Below the pieces are notes generated by a model, which worked only from the letters and a program-made list of their open reading frames with translations, searched no databases and was not told the DNA's origin. From positions 50,071 through 114,070 of the forward strand of contig CAZHOR010000007.1 of the NCBI GenBank assembly GCA_964534325.1: a stretch of 64,000 nt of DNA, written 5' to 3'. Source of the stretch: JdFR-22 sp964534325 (GTDB taxonomy: Archaea; Halobacteriota; Archaeoglobi; Archaeoglobales; Archaeoglobaceae). Every line of letters begins with the position of its first letter. The stretch's first letter is position 1. Shown one piece after another: positions 9,205 through 16,867 of this stretch. The translations under genes and the position numbers were made by a program.

Positions 9205-9675
9205 TTATTCTGTTAAGTATTTCTCTCTTAACTTCTCTTTAATTTCCTCAAGACTCTTTCCCTGAAGTAACATCTCCAACGCCTGAGTGTCTAAAGCCAG
9301 ATATTTCTCAGAGGTTAAGCCAAACTTGATAATATCTTTATCACTGGTCCAGATTGGTATATTCAACTTCATAGCTAAAGCAATAAATGGAGTGTCTTTT
9401 TCATCGAATTCTCCAGCAATTCCGTAGGCACTCGAGACTTCCGATTCGTAAAACTCCGCTGGAAGTATATGAATTAAAGAAAATGTCAGCAACATCCTAA
9501 ATTCAAAGTCAGTAGAGAGTTTCTCCAATTTATTCTTATGCTTTTTAAATTCAAGTAACCCATCCTCAGGATAGTATAATTCGAGGTTAGAGTTGTCAAC
9601 AATTTCAAACGCTTTAGATTTCTCTCCTGAAACGATTACAGTGAAAATGGTGCTGCTATCAATAACCAGTTTCAT
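9205..9675 (-). CDS. PIN-domain protein, VapC-type toxin
   Basis: A 156-residue PIN-domain protein. The first catalytic Asp is in LVIDSSTIF (residue 6). The later acidic cluster is visible in FDEKDTPFIALAMKL and in the WTSDKDIIKFG block near residues 118-130. Such proteins are Mg-dependent RNases held inactive by the neighbouring antitoxin. It lies 8 bases downstream of its probable antitoxin gene (9684-9908). Length and motifs are complete, so this module looks intact. Confidence 0.85.
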   Translation of the reverse strand: MKLVIDSSTIFTVIVSGEKSKAFEIVDNSNLELYYPEDGLLEFKKHKNKLEKLSTDFEFRMLLTFSLIHILPAEFYESEVSSAYGIAGEFDEKDTPFIALAMKLNIPIWTSDKDIIKFGLTSEKYLALDTQALEMLLQGKSLEEIKEKLREKYLTE

Positions 9676-9683
9676 TAATATAA

Positions 9684-9908
9684 TCAGATTAATCCTTTCT
9701 TCACATACTTTTGCTTGGTTTCTTTCCAGGCCTCTTCTCTTGTCTTCTCAAAATCCTCAAGAGCTTTACTCAAATCCAAATCCATTCCATTCCTCAAGGT
9801 TTCTGCTATTAAGTTTTTATATAAATCCTTGCTCATACCCTCAGCTACCCAGAGATAAGCTTTCTCCTCATCAACCCAGTCAGGAACCTTCATAGTTATT
9901 TGCTTCAT
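9684..9908 (-). CDS. VapB-type antitoxin
   Basis: A 74-residue protein beginning MKQITMKVPDWVDEEK, a short strand and helix as in archaeal VapB antitoxins. It ends in a charged helix (FEKTREEAWKETKQKYVKKG) that would wrap the toxin. It directly precedes the PIN gene. DNA similar to its 3' end recurs at 10916-11020 and 15828-15875, so this gene family has been copied and broken nearby. Confidence 0.8.
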   Translation of the reverse strand: MKQITMKVPDWVDEEKAYLWVAEGMSKDLYKNLIAETLRNGMDLDLSKALEDFEKTREEAWKETKQKYVKKGLI

Positions 9909-9957
9909 AATCCTAATTCAACTTTCATCTTTTAATCTTTTTTCATTCTCAATAAGA

Positions 9958-10024
9958 TCAGATATAAGGTATCTTTTTCCTCAGCTCCTTTGTATCCTGC
10001 TTATTGTAAGTTAATTTTTCGATT
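9958..10024. repeat. short patchwork repeat of upstream TA debris
   Basis: This segment resembles two separate pieces upstream. AAGGTATCTTTTTC and TCCTCAGCTCCTTTGTAT match around 8880-8925, and TTGTAAGTTAATTTTTCGAT matches 9121-9140. The two pieces lie side by side here but about 200 bases apart there, so it looks like a copy with an internal deletion. No gene is seen in it. Confidence 0.5.
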
Positions 10025-10043
10025 GGCCAGACATATCAAGTAT

Positions 10044-10559
10044 TCACTTTATCTTCGATTCGAGTTCTTTTAGAGCGAGCCTGTAAATGTCTGAACTGAG
10101 GTACATAACTTCAGATAATCTGTCCAATCCTTCAACAGCTCTAGAATACGAAATAGCTCCTTCTCTTAATCCTTTGACCAGTACACCCAAACTACCTCTG
10201 ACCTCAACACCCAGGTCCCTTGCAAAAACTCTCGCCGCATCATCATCAAGCAGTGCTGTTACACCATTTTGGTATGCATAATATATGACAGTTATTTCAG
10301 CCTCATGCAGTCCAGCCACCCGCGCAACCCTATCGAACTTGCTATCAACTTCTAAATCAACGATCCCAATCCAATCCTCCACTGCCTTCTCTACCAGAAA
10401 TGCGTCACTAAACCCCTTCTCCTTCCCCCTGTCAACCACTTCGTACTTAACCTCTACCGGGATAACTACATTGTAAAGCTGGAGAAGATCTAAAAGCCCT
10501 GCCTTCGCTAAATGGATTAGCGGCCCTGAATTACTCACCGCCGATTTCCTCAAACTCAC
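10044..10559 (-). CDS. DUF3368 PIN-like toxin
   Basis: A 171-residue protein of the DUF3368 PIN-like family. It shows the N-terminal SNSGPLIHLAKAGLLDLL, the EAEITVIYYAYQNG block and LLDDDAARVFARDLGV, which carry the acidic residues. It partners the UPF0175 protein encoded just upstream; the two frames overlap by about 29 bases. This is one of at least five copies of the pair in the window, all divergent in sequence. Confidence 0.87.
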   Translation of the reverse strand: MSLRKSAVSNSGPLIHLAKAGLLDLLQLYNVVIPVEVKYEVVDRGKEKGFSDAFLVEKAVEDWIGIVDLEVDSKFDRVARVAGLHEAEITVIYYAYQNGVTALLDDDAARVFARDLGVEVRGSLGVLVKGLREGAISYSRAVEGLDRLSEVMYLSSDIYRLALKELESKIK

Positions 10560-10833
10560 GAGCTATTTCCTCCCTGGCAACAGGAAAAGCAATATTGTGT
10601 TCTCTAAGCTCATCCAGCATCTCCCTATAAGTCAATCCAGCAATCTCTGCAGCCTTCCACACAGTTACTTTCCTCTCCCCTACAAGCTCAAGCGCTTCCT
10701 TAAGCTTAAACTCCCTTATACCGATTCTAAGCAATTCTCTAACTGCTGCTGACCTATCAATACCTCTTTTTTGCATGATCTTCTCAATCTCTTGTACGAT
10801 CTCCCTATCAATCCTGGCCGAGATGGTAAGCAT
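10531..10833 (-). CDS. UPF0175 antitoxin
   Basis: About 100 residues from the ATG at 10833. The frame is open further upstream, but the family begins with the ribbon strand MLTISARIDREIVQEIEKIM. The N-terminal half is ribbon-helix-helix-like (DRSAAVRELLRIG). The C-terminal half carries the UPF0175 signature KVTVWKAAEIAGLTYREMLDE. A TA-rich tract just upstream (10835-10862) would suit a leaderless archaeal promoter. It is the probable DNA-binding antitoxin for the overlapping DUF3368 gene. Confidence 0.87.
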   Translation of the reverse strand: MLTISARIDREIVQEIEKIMQKRGIDRSAAVRELLRIGIREFKLKEALELVGERKVTVWKAAEIAGLTYREMLDELREHNIAFPVAREEIAREFEEIGGE

Positions 10834-10915
10834 ATATGTACATTGTATTAAATCGTATATAAAACTTGAGGGTAAGAGGTGAAAAACCAATTTATCACTG
10901 GAGGAAAACAGGACC

Positions 10916-11020
10916 TAGATTAATCCCTTCTTCACGTGCTTCTGCTTGGTTTCTTTCCAGGCCTCTTCCCTTGTCATCTCGAAGTCCTCAAGAGCTTTAC
11001 TCTCATCCAAATCTTTTGAT
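10916..11020 (-). pseudogene. 3' fragment of a VapB-type antitoxin gene
   Basis: The reverse strand encodes a near copy of the C-terminus of the antitoxin at 9684-9908 (EDFEMTREEAWKETKQKHVK and onward to the same Lys-Gly-Leu-Ile end). The 5' half and any start codon are missing. The DNA match to 9690-9785 is close, so the duplication is fairly recent. No toxin gene follows it. Confidence 0.75.
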
Positions 11021-11035
11021 TATAAATTCCATCCA

Positions 11036-11470
11036 CTAACTGGATGTTTCGTCTTCTCTCAACAGCCCTTTAATAACTTCTTTAAATTCTTTCATTACAT
11101 CAAAATCGTTTTTCAGAACCTCACAAACCGCGTCTATATCCAGCCTCCAGTAAATGTGGACCAGCACGTTCCTAAAACCAGCAATATCTGATAGGGCTTC
11201 TGAAAGTTTTTTAGGGATTAGACCCTCTTCGTACAATATCTCAAACGATTCCCGGTAAGTTGAGGGTTTCTTTAATCCCTTTTCAGCTATAATGTGGTTA
11301 GCAATATCTATCGTTGACTGCATGCTTACCAATAAGGCGTGGAGAACCATATTCCTCTTATCCCTGTCAGTATGTAGCTCCTGGCATGAAAATGACTGAT
11401 AACGTCTCCAGTCATCCAGTGATTCGTCAAGTTCCCTTAAATGTTCCAGTATCCCTTCTCTGTCCATCAT
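11036..11470 (-). CDS. HepT-like HEPN toxin (DUF86)
   Basis: A 144-residue all-helical protein of the DUF86/HepT family. The RNase motif Rx4-6H is present as FRNVLVHIYWRLD (Arg then His-Ile-Tyr, about residues 103-109). HepT is an RNase toxin neutralised by its partner nucleotidyltransferase, which adds AMP to a tyrosine in this motif. Here the partner gene is 2 bases upstream and intact. Pieces of the same DNA recur at 12277-12465 and 15875-15926. Confidence 0.87.
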   Translation of the reverse strand: MMDREGILEHLRELDESLDDWRRYQSFSCQELHTDRDKRNMVLHALLVSMQSTIDIANHIIAEKGLKKPSTYRESFEILYEEGLIPKKLSEALSDIAGFRNVLVHIYWRLDIDAVCEVLKNDFDVMKEFKEVIKGLLREDETSS

Positions 11471-11472
11471 GA

Positions 11473-11904
11473 TTATACCCTGGCAATAAACTTTCTATCC
11501 AACCAATCCGATGTGACCTTATAATCCAAGTATCTTGAGAGCAAATGAGCCTCATACCTTATCCTCTTAACCTCATCTCTACAGAATATAACTTTCCCCG
11601 TATCTATTACTCTATACTGAAAATTCAATGGTGCACGATTGAGAACTTTAACATCGAACTCGAATTCATATCTAAACATTTTTTCAAGTTCTCTACCTAC
11701 TCTCGAGGCGAACTTAAGCTGTTGATAAGAACTCATATTCGTAGATAAGTGTAAAGCTATGTCAATATCATTAAATGTAAATGTATCTCCCCTAATAAAT
11801 GAGCCGAAGCAGTATGCAAACTCTATTTCTACAAAATTTTCAAATACCTCAGCAACTTTTTCAAAGAACCTCTCCATACCTCCAATCTCTTTTACCCCGT
11901 CCAT
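11473..11904 (-). CDS. MntA-like nucleotidyltransferase antitoxin
   Basis: A 143-residue minimal nucleotidyltransferase. The catalytic GSx(10)DxD motif is seen as FGSFIRGDTFTFNDIDIAL (about residues 34-52) and a third acidic residue lies in FDVKVLNRAPL. Proteins of this type AMPylate HepT toxins. It is the first gene of a compact two-gene unit with the HepT gene. The ATG at 11904 is chosen; another at 11880 is possible. Confidence 0.87.
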   Translation of the reverse strand: MDGVKEIGGMERFFEKVAEVFENFVEIEFAYCFGSFIRGDTFTFNDIDIALHLSTNMSSYQQLKFASRVGRELEKMFRYEFEFDVKVLNRAPLNFQYRVIDTGKVIFCRDEVKRIRYEAHLLSRYLDYKVTSDWLDRKFIARV

Positions 11905-12003
11905 GACTTTCCCCAGTATATATCTTTACTTTTTCATTATTATTTATGAGTACAAAAAATTTTTCATTGTTTTAAGCTCCCTATATAATACGTTAACCTA
12001 TAG

Positions 12004-12216
12004 TTAAACTGAAATGCGGACGCCACTATCAGCAATTTTCCGAAGTATTTTGGGCAGGAAATCCTTGCTGGCATCAAGAATCTCCAGCCATACCAGCTCC
12101 TTGTCCTCAGAGAAACCTACTATCAACTCATCCATCTCCTCTTCATAGGCAACCTTTTCATCAGAGAAAACAATTATAAGAGCGTCCGCATCCTTGTCAT
12201 ATCTTATTTCTTTCAT
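12004..12216 (-). CDS. DUF2283 antitoxin-like protein
   Basis: 70 residues from the ATG at 12216 (frame open further upstream, but AGGAGAGAAAG precedes this ATG and the family starts MKEIRYDKDADALIIVFSD). DUF2283 proteins are usually encoded with a DUF4258 toxin whose end overlaps the DUF2283 start. Here only a few codons of that toxin survive upstream (about 12205-12235). A close paralogue lies at 16655-16867, differing at few residues. Confidence 0.83.
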   Translation of the reverse strand: MKEIRYDKDADALIIVFSDEKVAYEEEMDELIVGFSEDKELVWLEILDASKDFLPKILRKIADSGVRISV

Positions 12217-12276
12217 ATCTTTCTCTCCTGACTCTTGATGACTGCCGACTATAAAGTTTGACTTAAATTCCACCTA

Positions 12277-12465
12277 ACTGGATTGTTTCATCTTCTTTAA
12301 TAGCCCTTTAACAACCTCTTCAAACTCTTTCATTACATCAAAACCATTTTTTAACACTTCACAAACCGTATCTAAATGTGGCTGGCAATGTCTATTGTTG
12401 ACTGCATGCTTACTGATAAGGCATGGAACCATATCCCCTTATCTCTATCAGTATAAAGCTATCAT
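12277..12465 (-). pseudogene. HepT gene remnant with internal deletion
   Basis: DNA here matches two separate parts of the intact HepT gene at 11036-11470. The 3' part (FDVMKEFEEVVKGLLKKM-like codons, 12290-12375) is followed directly by the part encoding the DKGNMVPCLI-like stretch (12385-12460). The middle, including the catalytic Rx4-6H, is gone. No partner nucleotidyltransferase remains. Confidence 0.7.
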
Positions 12466-12469
12466 TTCC

Positions 12470-12997
12470 TCACAATCCTCTCGCTATCTTATCCACATAC
12501 CTATAGAACAGGCTGGTGGTTCTGGCATCAATCCAGAATCCTGCATCCACAATAGCTTCAAAAGATTTGATGCACTCACTTTTACTCAACAACCCCTGCT
12601 TGTAAGACCTGAGGAGGATATGAAGTGTTCCTTTTCCCTCAATCCCATAAACTCTGGCAAACTTCTTGGCATCCTCATCGTCAGAGAGCATGAGCTTTTC
12701 TCGCTCAATACAAAGGACTATACACTCTAGCTCCCCACTACCCAACCTCAGTCCTGAAGGTAATCGGTCTCTGATGTCCTTAACAGTTTTCTGTTCTGGC
12801 CTTTGAATTAAAAAATTGTTAATCTCCTTTTTGACTTCTTTTGCGTCCTCAAACCCCTTCTGTTCGCCCTGCACAACTACCTCGTTGTAAACACTGAGTG
12901 GAATAATAACTTTGAGTTTTCCATAAAGTTCTACTAAAAGGCTCAATTTACCAATTTTACCCAGATAAATCAGGGGTGAGGAATCCACTACTGGCAT
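12470..12997 (-). CDS. DUF3368 PIN-like toxin
   Basis: A 175-residue DUF3368 protein. It has the start VVDSSPLIYLGKIGKLSLLV, then GSGELECIVLCIEREKLM and LSDDEDAKKFARVYG carrying the acidic pair. It begins at ATG 12997, immediately after the stop of its UPF0175 partner (12998). It is complete and is the second copy of this module in the island. Confidence 0.85.
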   Translation of the reverse strand: MPVVDSSPLIYLGKIGKLSLLVELYGKLKVIIPLSVYNEVVVQGEQKGFEDAKEVKKEINNFLIQRPEQKTVKDIRDRLPSGLRLGSGELECIVLCIEREKLMLSDDEDAKKFARVYGIEGKGTLHILLRSYKQGLLSKSECIKSFEAIVDAGFWIDARTTSLFYRYVDKIARGL

Positions 12998-13291
12998 TTA
13001 TAGTTCTTTTAGCTCTGCTTCAACCAGTTCTGCATCTAATCTTAGTGTAAAGCCCCTCTTCTTCAATTCCTGATGAAATTCCTGAAGAGTCAAGTCAGCT
13101 TCCTCGGCTGCAGCACCCTGTGAGAGAGAACCTCCAAGATATCTTTCTATAGCCTTTTCAGTTTTATATTCCTTGAGTCCTTTTTCAATGAGATCCCTCA
13201 ACACTTCTGAAGGTTGCTTACCTTCCTCTTTGGCTATGCTATTAATCTCCGAGATCCTATTATCTCTTAACCTGATTGTCTTAACCTTCAC
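12998..13291 (-). CDS. UPF0175 antitoxin
   Basis: 97 residues starting at GTG 13291 (an in-frame ATG is not available and the ATG two bases away is blocked by a stop). The N-terminal ribbon-helix-helix-like part reads IRLRDNRISEINSIAKEEG. The C-terminal UPF0175 part has SQGAAAEEADLTLQEFHQE. It abuts its DUF3368 toxin gene without a gap. Confidence 0.82.
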   Translation of the reverse strand: MKVKTIRLRDNRISEINSIAKEEGKQPSEVLRDLIEKGLKEYKTEKAIERYLGGSLSQGAAAEEADLTLQEFHQELKKRGFTLRLDAELVEAELKEL

Positions 13292-13368
13292 ATATTATTG
13301 TATTCTATTAGATTACATAAGCCTTTCGGTTCTGACTCCAGTTCCTCTGAAGACTTGCAAATTTTCAT

Positions 13369-13577
13369 GAAGAAAAACTCAAGATAAAGGTTGACATTGT
13401 CTCTGAGAGAGCCCTTAGGCCAGAACTCAAAGAACAAATCCTCTCAAAGGTTGTGACAGTTTGAAAAGAGATTACAAACTATTATACAGGATATAATTTC
13501 AGCCAGACAGGCTAATTCATGGTTATTTTGGTATTGATTACAGGCTGATTTGGGATACTATTGAGGATGTATTGCCA
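13369..13577 (+). pseudogene. remnants of a second-type MNT/HEPN (DUF86) pair
   Basis: Two fragments on the forward strand. 13369-13464 reads EEKLKIKVDIVSERALRPEL and onward to a stop, the usual end of a minimal nucleotidyltransferase. 13518-13577 reads HGYFGIDYRLIWDTIEDVLP, the end of a DUF86 HEPN protein. All upstream parts of both genes are lost. The HEPN fragment runs straight into a DUF2283 fragment on the other strand at about 13577. Confidence 0.65.
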
Positions 13578-13745
13578 TGTCATATCTTATTTCTTTCATA
13601 CCTTTCTCTCCTGAGACTGAAGACCATAACGGTAACAACAATATTAACATCATTTTCCTCATATATAACCCTAACTACAAGACCACCAACAATCTTCTGT
13701 TTGCAGCCTTTCTACCATATTTAGCTTGAGCTAAACAAAAAATAT
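13578..13745 (-). pseudogene. DUF4258/DUF2283 TA remnant
   Basis: On the reverse strand one frame encodes KQKIVGGLVVRVIYEENDVN followed by a Val-rich strand and RRERYERNKI, the C-terminal half of a DUF4258 toxin. A DUF2283 start (MKEIRYD) overlaps its end and is cut after seven codons. The DNA is closely similar to 16848-16930. Neither gene can be functional. Confidence 0.65.
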
Positions 13746-13854
13746 TAAGGAATAACCGAATTATCAGACCCTGCGAAACCTGATGTTCTTCTGGATTATT
13801 AACCAGAGATAAATATGATATGATATTTAACAAACTTCATTAGAAAGACAGAAT

Positions 13855-14037
13855 GTGAAATCCATGACCGAACAAAAGAGGGAACAAAAGAAAGGAAAAT
13901 ATAATCTTCCGCCTAAAGTAAAGAAAGCTTTTGAGGACAGTCTGAAGAAGAACGATAAGGTTCTTAAAGAACTCACTGACATCCTCTCACGCTACTCTCT
14001 CAACTGCGTTGAGGAGGTTGTCAACAGAGTTGACTAA
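13855..14037 (+). CDS. small basic hypothetical protein next to tnpB
   Basis: A 60-codon frame from a GTG at 13855, or 57 residues from ATG 13864. It is very Lys/Glu-rich, mostly helical, and ends SLNCVEEVVNRVD. It converges on the tnpB gene and overlaps its last 4 bases. The family is not recognised. The region may instead be the 3' flank of the transposon that carries the guide-RNA end, so coding status is uncertain. Confidence 0.35.
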   Translation: MKSMTEQKREQKKGKYNLPPKVKKAFEDSLKKNDKVLKELTDILSRYSLNCVEEVVNRVD

Positions 14038-15236
14038 CAAGCGTGTGAGGTTCCTGCTTCTGGTGCGTGAAGCAGAGGACGTGCCACCGCCCCGTTAATG
14101 ACACCCGCAGACCAAGTCTGAGCGTGCCCTATACTACTTATATTCACACTACCGACAGCATCCCTATGAGCTTCCAGACCACACTCTTTGCACTTGAATA
14201 ACCTACCTTTCCTGATAATATGTTTAGAACCGCATCTCGGGCATTGAGAAGAAGTCCCTCTTTCATCAATCTGAGTTACTTTTATCTGGTATTCCTCAGC
14301 CTTCTCCCTGATTCTCTGGATTAGGTATCTATGCGACCAGAAGTTGTGAACCATGGAGTTAGACTTCTTGTTGAAGTTACCGTTATCCCTGATACCAGTG
14401 AGGTCTCCCACCACTATCTCTGAAACACCTTTGTTGTAGCAACGCTCAACAAAGTCCTTGGCAATGCAATTAACTTGATGCCTGAACCTCCGCCTCCTCT
14501 TACAGTAGAGTTTTCTCAGCCTCTTTGACTTATGCTTACCGTTAACCCTCTTAACCTCTGATTGGCACTCACTAATCCTGTTCGTCCAATACCACCAGTC
14601 CGCTAACAATTCGTTGCCATTGTATCCCCAAACCTCGCCATTAACATGTGCCATCACCGGTACCCTAACTCCGAGGTCAACGTATGCCTTCTTACATCCA
14701 ATTGGTTGATGTAGAGGCTCAACCTCTACCGGCTGATAGGCATACCATTGACCCAATAAGTCATCATAGACTATCTCTAGCCTGCCTTGCTTGCCTTGCC
14801 ACCTGTTCTTACCGCTCCACTTAACACTCATCTTACCGAACTCCAACACATCACCTCTCAAATTATAAGAGTCACATCTAACCAACACCTTCTTATACCG
14901 CTCACCAGAATCCCTATCCTTCCAGTAGCTTGATGGGGACACCTTACCAATGTGAGGAGGTAGCTTACCCTCCCTCTTCTGCTTTAACAGAGCGAAAAAC
15001 GATTTCCAAGCCTCATTCGACTTCCTGATTATTTGTTGAGCAGTGGCAGAACCAACCAATTTCTTATACTTGTGATACTGTTCGTCAGTACTCCAATCCA
15101 CCTCACCCTCAAAAAAAGTCTGCCTCCTCTTATAAGTGACCTCATTCCACATCCTACTACAAGCGTCAGCTAACTCAAACAACTTAGCTTCTTGCTCCTC
15201 CGTAGGCTTTAACTTGAAGATGTTAGTCCGCCTCAT
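14034..15236 (-). CDS. tnpB: TnpB-family RNA-guided nuclease (IS200/IS605-type OrfB), no TnpA
   Basis: A full-length 400-residue TnpB. The RuvC-I Asp is in YVDLGVRVP (Asp187), the zinc ribbon has CPRCG and CKECG (Cys332, 335, 349, 352), and the last RuvC Asp lies in HRDAVGSVNI (Asp359). At the RuvC-II position the usual Glu is replaced, giving VVGDLTG (277-278). A Glu in DERGTSS (Glu325) may take its place. No TnpA transposase is present, so the element could move only with a helper in trans. A hairpin, CTGCTTC/GAAGCAG, sits near the 3' end (14058-14080), where guide RNA is made in this family. Confidence 0.9.
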   Translation of the reverse strand: MRRTNIFKLKPTEEQEAKLFELADACSRMWNEVTYKRRQTFFEGEVDWSTDEQYHKYKKLVGSATAQQIIRKSNEAWKSFFALLKQKREGKLPPHIGKVSPSSYWKDRDSGERYKKVLVRCDSYNLRGDVLEFGKMSVKWSGKNRWQGKQGRLEIVYDDLLGQWYAYQPVEVEPLHQPIGCKKAYVDLGVRVPVMAHVNGEVWGYNGNELLADWWYWTNRISECQSEVKRVNGKHKSKRLRKLYCKRRRRFRHQVNCIAKDFVERCYNKGVSEIVVGDLTGIRDNGNFNKKSNSMVHNFWSHRYLIQRIREKAEEYQIKVTQIDERGTSSQCPRCGSKHIIRKGRLFKCKECGLEAHRDAVGSVNISSIGHAQTWSAGVINGAVARPLLHAPEAGTSHAC

Positions 15237-15723
15237 CCTATTACTCCCAAATTAAGCATTCTTAAATCAATTTCCCCCACCATGAAAGTGGAACGCATGG
15301 ATCTCAACCCTAAAGGGTAAGAGCTTTCTTGCTCACCTACCGTAATTTCGTTCAATTCTACTTCATTACTTGCCAAGTATATCCTGTAATTCACTTTGTT
15401 CTCTTCGCTCGCAGAGATTTCCAGGTTATGTAAACGAAGATATACCTCTGCAACTTCAAGAGCCGTTCTCTTGTTTTGTTACCATCCACAAATGGATGAT
15501 TAGAAGTTATATTCCTTAAAATCAGAGCTGTATTCCAGTAGACATCTTCGCTTTCATAGTTTACTTGATCTACGACAAAATCCAGCTCACCACTTTTCAT
15601 TACTCCAGAAAAACCTCCATATAGTTCAATAATTTCGTCATGTATTGTTATTATTCCATCAACTGTCAACACTTCTTGCTCATACCAGTGGTCCAAGACT
15701 CGATCCCTATTCGGTTTTTCCAT
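15233..15723 (-). pseudogene. Doc/Fic-type toxin, frameshifted
   Basis: The frame opens with a typical Doc start (VDGIITIHDEIIELYGG) and reaches the core HPFVDGNK, then shifts. The natural continuation NKRTALEVAEVYLRLHN is found in another frame, which runs to a stop at 15233 inside the tnpB start codon region. The shift comes from a tandem AACAA duplication at about 15469-15479. The core Fic motif is split by it, so the protein should be inactive. A Phd-type antitoxin gene is not seen upstream. Confidence 0.78.
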
Positions 15724-15827
15724 CAGACTGAGGTGATAATTACATCTTTAAAGAGGTTCCCATTTTTGGAATAAATGAAAAATGAGTGCCTAAAAACAAA
15801 GGTATTCCATTTCCACATAATTAAAAT

Positions 15828-15926
15828 CTACTTTAGTTCCTTATTCACGTAATTCTGCTTGGTTTCTTTCCAGGCCAACAAAGTGTGGAGAACCATATTT
15901 CTCTTATCCCTATTGGTATGCAGAAG
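15828..15926 (-). pseudogene. chimeric fragment: HepT piece joined to VapB piece
   Basis: One reverse-strand frame reads HTNRDKRNMVLHTLL, which matches the HepT at 11036-11470. It is joined directly to AWKETKQNYVNKELK, which matches the C-terminus of the VapB at 9684-9908. The DNA similarity to both sources is close. It is a recombination scar, not a plausible gene. Confidence 0.75.
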
Positions 15927-15963
15927 TAAAAAATTTAAATTTAAAGAAAGTATATAGTTAATT

Positions 15964-16185
15964 ATGGGAAAAACGATCATAGCAGTATTCGAGAACGGTA
16001 TATTTAAACCTCTGGAGAAGGTGGATTTACCTGAGAACAAGCATGTGCATCTAATGGTCATACCAGAAGAGGACGCAAGACTGCTGAAAACACAGAAAGA
16101 AGAGCTATCAAGCATAGTTGGCATTGGAGAGAGTGAGGTAAGTGATGCCTCACAAAAGCATGACCAGTATCTATATGGGGGATAG
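15964..16185 (+). CDS. DUF104-type antitoxin
   Basis: A 73-residue protein: MGKTIIAVFENGIFKPLEKV followed by LPENKHVHLMVIPEE is the signature of the small beta-barrel DUF104 (AF2212/PG0164-like) antitoxins. It sits 5 bases upstream of a PIN toxin gene on the same strand. It is complete, so this is one of the intact modules. Confidence 0.83.
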   Translation: MGKTIIAVFENGIFKPLEKVDLPENKHVHLMVIPEEDARLLKTQKEELSSIVGIGESEVSDASQKHDQYLYGG

Positions 16186-16190
16186 GTCTT

Positions 16191-16610
16191 TTGTCCTATA
16201 TATTTGTTGATACCGGTGCCTGGTATGCACTCATGGATAAGAGCGATGCCAATCACAATGTAGCAGTCGAATTCAAAAACTCCCTGGCCCATCCTGTGGT
16301 AACAAGTAACTATATCATTGACGAAACAATAACCCTTACCAGAATGAATTTAGGGCATAGCGCCAGTGTAAAAATTGGACAAAAGCTTTGGAATGAATCA
16401 ATAGCCAATCTCGTTCGTGTAACGCCACAGGATGAGGAGAAGGCATGGGAAATATTTGTAAAATATCAAGATAAAACATTTAGCTTTACTGATTGTACAA
16501 GCTTTGCTTTGATGGAACGAGTGGGGATTACTGAAGTATTTTCATTTGATGAACACTTCACCCAATACGGTGGTTTCATTGTATTTCCAACCAAATCAAA
16601 CAAACACTAA
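16191..16610 (+). CDS. VapC-type PIN toxin
   Basis: A 139-residue PIN protein starting at TTG 16191. The acidic residues are visible in FVDTGAWYALMD (Asp7), SNYIIDETITL (Glu), FSFTDCTSFALM (Asp) and FSFDEHF (Asp), so the RNase site is complete. It follows its DUF104-type antitoxin by 5 bases. Confidence 0.87.
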   Translation: MSYIFVDTGAWYALMDKSDANHNVAVEFKNSLAHPVVTSNYIIDETITLTRMNLGHSASVKIGQKLWNESIANLVRVTPQDEEKAWEIFVKYQDKTFSFTDCTSFALMERVGITEVFSFDEHFTQYGGFIVFPTKSNKH

Positions 16611-16654
16611 TGAGAGTTCAAAGCTTATCCCTAGCTTTAGTATGTAGTTTAGGG

Positions 16655-16867
16655 TCAGACTGAAATGCAGACGCCACTGTCAGCAATTTTCCGAAATACT
16701 TTGGGCAGAAAATCCTTGCTGGCATCAAGAATCTCCAGCCATATCAGTTCTTTGTTCTCAGAGAAACCTACTATCAACTCATCCATCTCCTCTTCATAGT
16801 CTACCTTTTCATCAGAGAAAACAATTATAAGAGCATCCGCATCCTTGTCATATCTTATTTCTTTCAT
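16655..16867 (-). CDS. DUF2283 antitoxin-like protein (second copy)
   Basis: 70 residues from ATG 16867, nearly identical to the copy at 12004-12216 (MKEIRYDKDADALIIVFSD start; differences include Asp for Ala in EKVDYEEE). The paired DUF4258 toxin is present upstream only as a 3' fragment. Three DUF2283 loci in this island all have damaged toxins. Confidence 0.83.
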   Translation of the reverse strand: MKEIRYDKDADALIIVFSDEKVDYEEEMDELIVGFSENKELIWLEILDASKDFLPKVFRKIADSGVCISV

